NCBI GenBank assembly: GCA_910585755.1
Contig: CAJUFH010000075.1
Span: forward strand, 1 to 10,795
Source: an uncultured Muribaculaceae bacterium
GTDB lineage: Bacteria; Bacteroidota; Bacteroidia; Bacteroidales; Muribaculaceae
Length of the DNA: 10,795 nucleotides
Direction: 5' to 3'
In this document: positions 1 through 5,200 of the stretch, piece by piece
Position numbering within the stretch: position 1 is the first letter of the stretch
How the letters are laid out: each line of letters starts with the position of its first letter
The notes under the pieces: generated by a model
Told to the model about the DNA's origin: nothing
Databases searched by the model: none
The model's input: only the letters and a program-made list of their open reading frames with translations
Program-made: the position numbers and the translations under genes

Positions 1-8
1 GGGTCGTC

Positions 9-69
9 GCTTGAAGGCTCGGCCTCGGTCACAATCTTTAGATTGCTCCCATCGGCCTCGCCTCCAAGC
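9..69. repeat. 61-base imperfect palindrome (long hairpin)
   Basis: The outer arms GCTTGAAGGC (9-18) and GCCTCCAAGC (60-69) pair at 9 of 10 positions. Inside them, GGCC at 21-24 faces GGCC at 54-57. The tip is CAATCT (32-37) and AGATTG (40-45), most realistically a 5-bp stem with a 4-base loop. The direct repeat TCGGCCTCG occurs at 19-27 and 52-60. The pairing is read directly from the bases. Whether it works as RNA, as a terminator or as a mobile repeat is unknown. There is no T-run directly after it on the + strand. Confidence 0.5.
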
Positions 70-105
70 TCCTACCATCTGAACCGTTCTGACAGCGCCC
101 TCCCA

Positions 106-126
106 TCCGGCGGTAAAATTGCCGGA
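106..126. repeat. Short hairpin
   Basis: TCCGGC (106-111) and GCCGGA (121-126) form a perfect 6-bp stem around a 9-base loop. No T-run follows, so it does not look like an intrinsic terminator on either strand. It may be part of the same structured element as the palindrome at 9-69. Confidence 0.35.
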
Positions 127-196
127 AGCTAATCCGATTATCGCTTGGCGAGTAAAGCCGTCGCACCTTAATAAAATATAAAAAAGGGGCGGCGGC

Positions 197-227
197 TTTG
201 CCGTTAGCGGGGAATTTGTTAAATTTG
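197..227 (+). promoter_or_regulatory. Bacteroidetes-type promoter for the sigma-factor module
   Basis: TTTG at 197-200 and TAAATTTG at 220-227 match the known Bacteroidetes primary-sigma promoter (-33 TTTG, -7 TAnnTTTG). They are 19 bases apart, within the normal range. Transcription would start near 232-236, giving a leader of roughly 67 bases before the ATG at 302. The -33 box sits in the loop of a small CGGC/GCCG inverted repeat (193-203), which could be chance in such GC-rich DNA. A housekeeping-type promoter suggests that at least part of the module's expression does not depend on its own ECF sigma factor. Confidence 0.65.
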
Positions 228-301
228 AGGCATATTATATAGTCGGGCGAATTATTTTTGAGCCAGGACTACGAATCAAAAACGAAATCAGACAAACAGG
301 G

Positions 302-862
302 ATGTCGAAAGAAACACCTCAGGAGAACCAGGAACTTATCGGCAGGTTGCGCGAGCCGTCAACCTGCCGCACCGCGTTCAACGAGGTGATGAAAATCTAT
401 TCCGAGCCTCTCTACTGGCAGATCAGACGTATGGTGCAGAACCACGACGATGCCTCCGACATCCTCCAGAACACATTCCTGAAAGCCTGGCAGTCAATCG
501 AGCAGTTCCGCGGCGACGCACGCCTCTCGACCTGGCTGTACAAAATCGCTATCAACGAGAGCCTGACGCACCTCGCCCGCGAGCGCAAGCGGTTGAGCGT
601 CAGTCTTGACGACGAAGAGGGGCGCATGGCCGACCTTATCGAAGCCGACGAATGGACCGACGGGGAAGCCCTCTCCAAAGAGCTGCGAAAGGCAGTCGCC
701 ACCCTCCCCGAGAAACAGCGGCTGGTGTTCAACATGAAATACTTCGACGACATGAAGTACGAGCAGATTTCCGAAATCCTCGGCACCAGTGTCGGCGCCC
801 TCAAAGCCTCCTACCACCTGGCCGTCCGCAAAATCGAATCCTACTTCGCCGCAAGGGAATAA
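302..862 (+). CDS. ECF-subfamily RNA polymerase sigma factor
   Basis: This 186-residue protein has the standard length and two-domain plan of an extracytoplasmic-function sigma-70 factor. It would direct RNA polymerase to a stress or surface-function regulon. Region 2 spans about residues 25-96: DDASDILQNTFLKAW at 49-63 is the core-binding and -10 recognition helix, and STWLYKIAIN is at 76-85. An acidic linker (about 100-126) leads to region 4 (about 127-180), with LPEKQRLVF at 135-143 and a helix-turn-helix around 150-175 (YEQISEILG, then VGALKASYHLAVRKI) that reads the -35 element. The ATG at 302 fits the domain start and the promoter at 197-227; no Shine-Dalgarno is expected in this phylum. 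The next two genes, a small membrane protein and a Spy-like secreted protein, point to an envelope-stress role. The family assignment is secure; the regulon is unknown. Confidence 0.95.
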   Translation: MSKETPQENQELIGRLREPSTCRTAFNEVMKIYSEPLYWQIRRMVQNHDDASDILQNTFLKAWQSIEQFRGDARLSTWLYKIAINESLTHLARERKRLSVSLDDEEGRMADLIEADEWTDGEALSKELRKAVATLPEKQRLVFNMKYFDDMKYEQISEILGTSVGALKASYHLAVRKIESYFAARE

Positions 863-1120
863 AAGGGAGGGGCAGAAGCACCGCTCGCTAAAGCTCGATC
901 AACCCCGACAGGCTGCGCGGAAAAGGTTAATTCTTCGTTCGGCTTACGCCTCGCACACCAAGAGAGGCAGGAAAAAGGGACAATGGAAAACAAGAATCTT
1001 TTTTGATGAAGATTTTTTTGAGGTGGAGCTAAACCTTTGGGAGGGGTTGTAGTCAAAAGGATGTAACGGAGCGGAACGGACTGATGAAGGGACGGCCGCT
1101 TATGCTTCAAAGACAATGAG
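863..1120 (+). other. 258-base gap between the sigma factor and its partner
   Basis: This gap holds no recognisable gene, although such gene pairs usually abut or overlap. It contains simple motifs: GCTCG at 883-887 and 893-897, GGC-TTAC-GCC at 941-950, an AT-rich hairpin at 992-1017, and two similar T-runs (999-1004 and 1013-1019). An 11-codon ATG-to-TGA frame lies at 1084-1119 and ends one base before the next gene's ATG. I found no TAnnTTTG promoter here. The base composition and the lack of codon structure suggest an intergenic repeat or a decayed insertion (inference). Confidence 0.5.
992..1019 (+). terminator. Possible weak AT-rich terminator or attenuator
   Basis: Bases 992-1000 (AAGAATCTT) can pair with 1009-1017 (AAGATTTTT) over 9 bp, including one G-T wobble, around an 8-base loop. 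The right arm runs into a T-tract ending at 1019. The stem has only one G-C pair, so it would be weak. If active, it would partly uncouple the sigma factor from the membrane protein downstream. It could equally be chance in T-rich DNA. Confidence 0.2.
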
Positions 1121-1573
1121 ATGAGAAAAGAAAGCGACATATTGGAGAAGGCCGGAAGGCGCGACGGGATGACGGTCCCGGAGGGCTTCTTTGAGTCTTT
1201 CGCCGAGGAGATGGCCGGAAGGCTTCCGGAAAACCCGGAGGCGGAGCGGCCTGTCGTGCTGCGCCCGAAGACAACGTGGCAGCGCCTGAGACCATATGTA
1301 TATATGGCGGCGATGTTCGCGGGGATATGGTGCATGCTCAAGATGTTCACGATGATGACCCCCTCGGCGGGCGTCGACCTGTCAATCGACAACAACAAGG
1401 TGCTGTCAAGCGCCCTGAGCGACGAGCACTTCATCTACGACTATATCAACGACGACATTTCGAGCCGCGAGGTATGGGAGGAGATGTACGAGGACTCGAT
1501 CGATGTCGAGGAGGTAATCTCCGAGGAGATTGTTCCGGAAGAAGCCGGCCAGGCAGCAGCGACGGACGACTGA
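1121..1573 (+). CDS. Small single-pass membrane protein, putative anti-sigma regulator
   Basis: This 150-residue protein has three parts. The N-terminal part (1-55) should be cytoplasmic and includes VPEGFFESFAEEM (19-31) and a nearby KLP-like GRLP (33-36). A similar VPenyF-type motif occurs in small proteins next to ECF sigma genes in Bacteroidetes. One hydrophobic helix follows (about 58-79: YVYMAAMFAGIWCMLKMF, then TMM). The C-terminal part should face the periplasm and is extremely acidic: residues 101-150 hold 19 Asp/Glu and only one Arg. The sigma factor lies upstream and a Spy-like gene 49 bases downstream, so a role as its membrane-bound anti-sigma partner is likely but inferred from position. 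There is no canonical zinc anti-sigma motif and no FecR domain. The ATG at 1121 places the VPEGFF motif near the N-terminus, as expected. Confidence 0.75.
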   Translation: MRKESDILEKAGRRDGMTVPEGFFESFAEEMAGRLPENPEAERPVVLRPKTTWQRLRPYVYMAAMFAGIWCMLKMFTMMTPSAGVDLSIDNNKVLSSALSDEHFIYDYINDDISSREVWEEMYEDSIDVEEVISEEIVPEEAGQAAATDD

Positions 1574-1622
1574 CTGCCGCCAACGGATAGCAAAAAGGAC
1601 AAACAGCAGAAGTTTGACACAG

Positions 1623-2111
1623 ATGAAAAAGCTGATTCTCATAGCGCTGATGATGGTCGCCGCGGCGACCGCCGCTCCCTCGGCCGAGGCCCAGGGGAAG
1701 GCGTCGCGCGAGCAATGGATGACTGAGATGCGCCAGTACAAGCGCAACTACCTCGCAAAGGAGCTTGAACTGACCAAGGAGCAGCAAAACAAGTTCCTCC
1801 CGCTGTACGAGGCGATGGAGGACGAGTGCGCCGCCCTTGACGAGGATACCCGCCAGATGGAGCGCCGCATATCGCAGGCCGCCGACGCTTCCGACCTCGA
1901 ATACGAAAAGGCTACCGAGGCGATGTACGACACGAAGGTAAAACAGGCTGAAATCGAGCGGGAGTACGCCGCAAAATTCAAGGAGGTGCTCACTCCCAAG
2001 CAGTTGTTCCGCCTGAAGGATGCCGACCGCAAGTTCGCCCGCACGATGATGCGCCAGCACAACCGCCTCCGCGGCAACGCCCGCGCGGCAGGTGAGAAGG
2101 CCCAGCAGTAA
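1623..2111 (+). CDS. Secreted LTxxQ/Spy-CpxP-like periplasmic protein
   Basis: The 162-residue protein starts with a clear signal peptide (MKKLILIALMMVAAATA, cleavage probably after AEA at 21-23). The mature part is predicted to be almost all helix and carries two LTxxQ motifs: LTKEQ at 50-54 and LTPKQ at 123-127. This double motif and this length are typical of the Spy/CpxP group, which bind unfolded proteins or sense envelope stress in the periplasm. The last part (about 136-162) is strongly basic, with eight Lys/Arg and one Glu. I chose the ATG at 1623 rather than the in-frame ATG at 1530 because it begins the signal peptide; the earlier start would overlap the upstream gene and add 31 polar residues before it. 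The 49-base gap suggests co-transcription with the membrane protein. Chaperone or sensor function is inferred from the family. Confidence 0.82.
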   Translation: MKKLILIALMMVAAATAAPSAEAQGKASREQWMTEMRQYKRNYLAKELELTKEQQNKFLPLYEAMEDECAALDEDTRQMERRISQAADASDLEYEKATEAMYDTKVKQAEIEREYAAKFKEVLTPKQLFRLKDADRKFARTMMRQHNRLRGNARAAGEKAQQ

Positions 2112-2140
2112 ACATTCGCCTCCTACCGCCGTTATACCGA

Positions 2141-2170
2141 TTAGAGAACAATAATAAAACAGTATATTCA
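2141..2170 (+). promoter_or_regulatory. Weak promoter candidate upstream of the macroglobulin gene
   Basis: TTAG (2141-2144) and TATATTCA (2163-2170), 18 bases apart, resemble the TTTG/TAnnTTTG pattern with one mismatch in the first box and two in the second. The surrounding DNA is AT-rich. If used, transcription would begin near 2177 and the 14-bp hairpin at 2187-2222 would lie at the very start of the macroglobulin leader. The match is poor and this call is tentative. Confidence 0.2.
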
Positions 2171-2186
2171 AAAATCATCAAGACCA

Positions 2187-2230
2187 GCGGGGATTCCGGG
2201 ATGTTACCCCCGGAATCCCCGCAAAGTTTT
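2187..2230 (+). terminator. Strong 14-bp hairpin, probable intrinsic terminator
   Basis: GCGGGGATTCCGGG (2187-2200) pairs perfectly with CCCGGAATCCCCGC (2209-2222) around an 8-base loop. AAAG and then four T residues (2227-2230) follow. It lies 76 bases after the Spy-like stop codon and 50 bases before the macroglobulin start, so it most simply ends the sigma module transcript. The short, offset T-run makes it less than ideal. An RNA-level role in the macroglobulin leader is the main alternative. Confidence 0.55.
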
Positions 2231-2271
2231 GTAAGAGAGGGCATCAACAATCCATTAGCAGAGCAAACGCC

Positions 2272-5200
2272 ATGGTAAAAAAACTGTTTCTGACCATAAC
2301 CCTTCTCCTCATAATGAGCAACCCGTTATCCGCGCAGGTCGCGAAGCCCGACTTCGCTTTCCCGCAGAAAGTAGAGAAAACCGCGCAGGCCGACCTGCAG
2401 AAGGCGCTCAAAGCCGACAACGGCCCGTTGGCGGTCAACGCCCTGGTGCGCGTGGCCCTGGCCAAGACAGCAATTGCCACCGACTCGCTGGCCCCGGCCA
2501 TCAAGCGTGTCGCGGAAGCCGGAGAGGCCATCTCCGACCCAGCGGCCAAGGGGATGCTGAAAACACTCGAAGCCACCCTTTACCGCAGCGCGTACACCGC
2601 TGACAAGTACAAGTACGACCGCCGTCCGACTATCGGCGGGGAACCGGCGGGGGACTTCACGCTATGGAGCCGCGACCAGTTCCTCAGAAAAGTAGAGACC
2701 CTTACCAACGAGGCACTTGCGAGCCGCGAGGCGTTGCTCGCCGTCCCTTTGGCCGACTACTCGACGGCGCTTACATACGGCAAGACCGCAACGCGCTTCT
2801 ACCCCACCCTGTTCGATTTCGCGGCCAGCGAGGGGGCGGAGAACCTGATGCCGTTTGACAACGGGGAGAGCGTCCTCAACCCGTCGCTTTTGGAGCATCC
2901 GCTCGACGGGGCGCTATATCCCTCCCTGCCCAACTCGCCGCTGAACAGCATACTAAACATCTACCGCGCCTGGACGGAAGCGCACCCTACAGACGAGGCT
3001 GTGCGCGCCATGACGCAGGTAGACCTGCTGAAATATATCGGGCGCCACCTCTTCGGGGATGACACGGAAGATTCCGAAAACCCGCTTAACGGCAAGTTCA
3101 TGACCCTCTACCGCGAGAACAAGGCTTCGGAATATGCCGGGGCATACCTGCTCGCGGCCTCCTATCCCGACTACGGGAGCGCCGAGAGCGCCGATTATTA
3201 CGCAGAGCTGAAAGCGTTTGTCGCCTCCCATCCCGGTTATTACGACATCAACGCGGCCAAAAACCGCCTCAACGAAATCGAGCAGAAGTCCATCAGCCTG
3301 AGCTACCCGGAGGTATGCGCCCCTGGGCGTCCGTTTGAAATCGAGGTCAGCGGCCGCAACCTGAAAAAAGCGACCCTAAAATTCTACGACGTGACGAAAG
3401 CCATGGCGGGAAAAGAGGATGACAACTATATGAACTACCGGGCGTTGGGTACACCGACAAGCACGACAGAGGTCTCCTTCACCGGGGAGGTGCCGTTCCG
3501 CCAGACCGTCAAGGCGAGCCACACGTTCGACAAGGTCGGAAGATATGTCGTCGTGGCCGTTTACGAAGGAATGGCGGTCGAGAACAATGTCAGGGTCATG
3601 CGCTGCACCAACCTTTCGGGAGCCTCCGTCGCGACCGCCGGGAGGCGCGAGGTGGTAGCCGTTGACGCCGTCAGCGGCAAGCCGCAGAGCGGAGTCGAGG
3701 CATGGTACCGCCCCTGGAGCCGCCGCACCGGTTACACCCGGCAACCGGGCGCTACCGACACGCTCGGAGTGCTCGACATAAAGTCGACTGAATACGGCAA
3801 CATCATGCTCCGCCGGGGGGAAGACCGCTATTCCCCGGTGTTCAACCTCACATCATTCTCGGAATCGGAGGATGAGAGCCGCCTGACCGGCGCCATCAAC
3901 ACGGCGCTCCGTCTATACCGCCCGGGGGACACGGTGGATTTCGTTATCGCCGTATTCCAACGCGATAAAGCCGGGCAGAAACGCCCAGCAGCCGGAATCA
4001 CGCTGAAAGTCAGACTGAACGACGCCAACTATCAGCAATGTGACAAGCAGACCTTCACCACCGACGATTGGGGCCGCGCACAGGGCGCGTTCTCCATCCC
4101 CGCCGAAGGACTGACCGGCAACTTCACAATCGTGGCGGAAACCGATACCGAGCATATCGCTACCGAATCGTTCACTGTCAGCGACTACAAGCTCCCGACC
4201 TTCACGGCGGAAGTGACCCCGGTAACGCCCCCCGCGGACCTCTCGCAGCCGGCGGTAATAAAGGGTAAGGCGCTGACATTCGCCGGATTCCCCGTAGCCG
4301 ACGCGACAGTAAAGACAGACCTCCGCGTGCGCACCGGGGTATGGTTCTGGAGCCGGACATCCCCCGTTTTCAGCTCCATCGAGGCCGCGACCGACGCGGA
4401 CGGGAATTTCACAATCGAGATTCCGGCGAACGTCATAAAGAGCTCTCCCGCGCCTAACGGGCTGTTCCTCTGCGATATCGCAGTAACCTCGGCCAACGGG
4501 GAGACGCAGACCGCCGATGCCTCGTTCACCAAAGGCAAATCCTACGCCATCAGCACCAGCATACCGCGCCAGATCAACCTCGACAAGCCTATCGCCGCCA
4601 GGGTCGAGCTGCTCGACGCGCTCGGCGAGGCGCGGCCCGACTCGCTGCGCTACACAATCAGTGCCGCCGACTCGACTTCCGGCTTCAAGCCGGTAACCGG
4701 CGTTACCCCGACCGGTTCGCTTACCGGGGTGCTGAAGCCGCTCCCCGCGGGGCGCTACAAAATCGCGTTCTCGACCGTCAACCCCGCGACAGCCGACCCG
4801 GTAGAGAATCTCGAAGTGACGCTTTACCGGTCGGACTCCCCCATATGCCCGGTTGACATGCCGCTGTGGGTGCCGGAGAATAACGTCGTTGCAGCCGCAG
4901 GGGGGGAAGCCTCCTTCCTCTTAGGTAGCAACGCGGCTGACGCCAACGTGCTGCTGACCCTAACCGACGAGAAAGGACGGATTATGGAACAGCGGTGGAT
5001 TACCCCGAAACAGGGCGTTCACCCAGTCAGCGTCATTCTGCCGAGCGGGGAACCATCGCTCAACATCCGGCTTGACTGCGTCCGCGACTGCAAGAGCTAT
5101 TCCAGCCGGGTTGCGGTAGCGTCCGCCTCCTCCACCAAGTCCATCAAGGTAAAAATCGAGACCTTCCGCGACAAGGTGACACCCGGTGATACCGAAAAGC

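Larger units (their letters stand above)
1..180. other. Non-coding, structured upstream region
   Basis: No convincing gene is visible in this stretch. It contains the long imperfect palindrome at 9-69 and the hairpin at 106-126, each listed separately. The last 20 bases are AT-rich, in contrast to the coding DNA. On the minus strand an open frame starts with ATG at 78-76 and runs off the left edge (26 codons, rich in Arg and Trp). It overlaps the palindrome and resembles no family I recognise, so I do not call it a gene. The segment could be the end of a structured RNA, a dispersed intergenic repeat, or the terminator region of a gene to the left. Confidence 0.4.

Noticed and set aside
1..78. 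Minus-strand frame from ATG at 78-76 running off the left edge
   Set aside because: Only 26 codons are visible, it lies on top of a palindrome, and the Arg/Trp-rich translation matches nothing I know. It is too weak to call a gene.
841..1434. 197-codon minus-strand frame across the 863-1120 gap
   Set aside because: It has no recognisable domain or promoter, and overlaps the ends of two supported + strand genes. It probably reflects chance absence of stops.
1530..1622. Earlier in-frame start (ATG 1530) for the Spy-like protein
   Set aside because: It would put 31 polar, Arg-rich residues before a textbook signal peptide and overlap the upstream gene; ATG 1623 is far better.
1446..2171. 241-codon minus-strand frame with a hydrophobic Leu/Val-rich translation
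   Set aside because: It is antisense to the Spy-like and membrane-protein genes, both supported by signal peptide, motifs and membrane helix. The hydrophobic look arises from reading Glu/Lys-rich helix codons in reverse.
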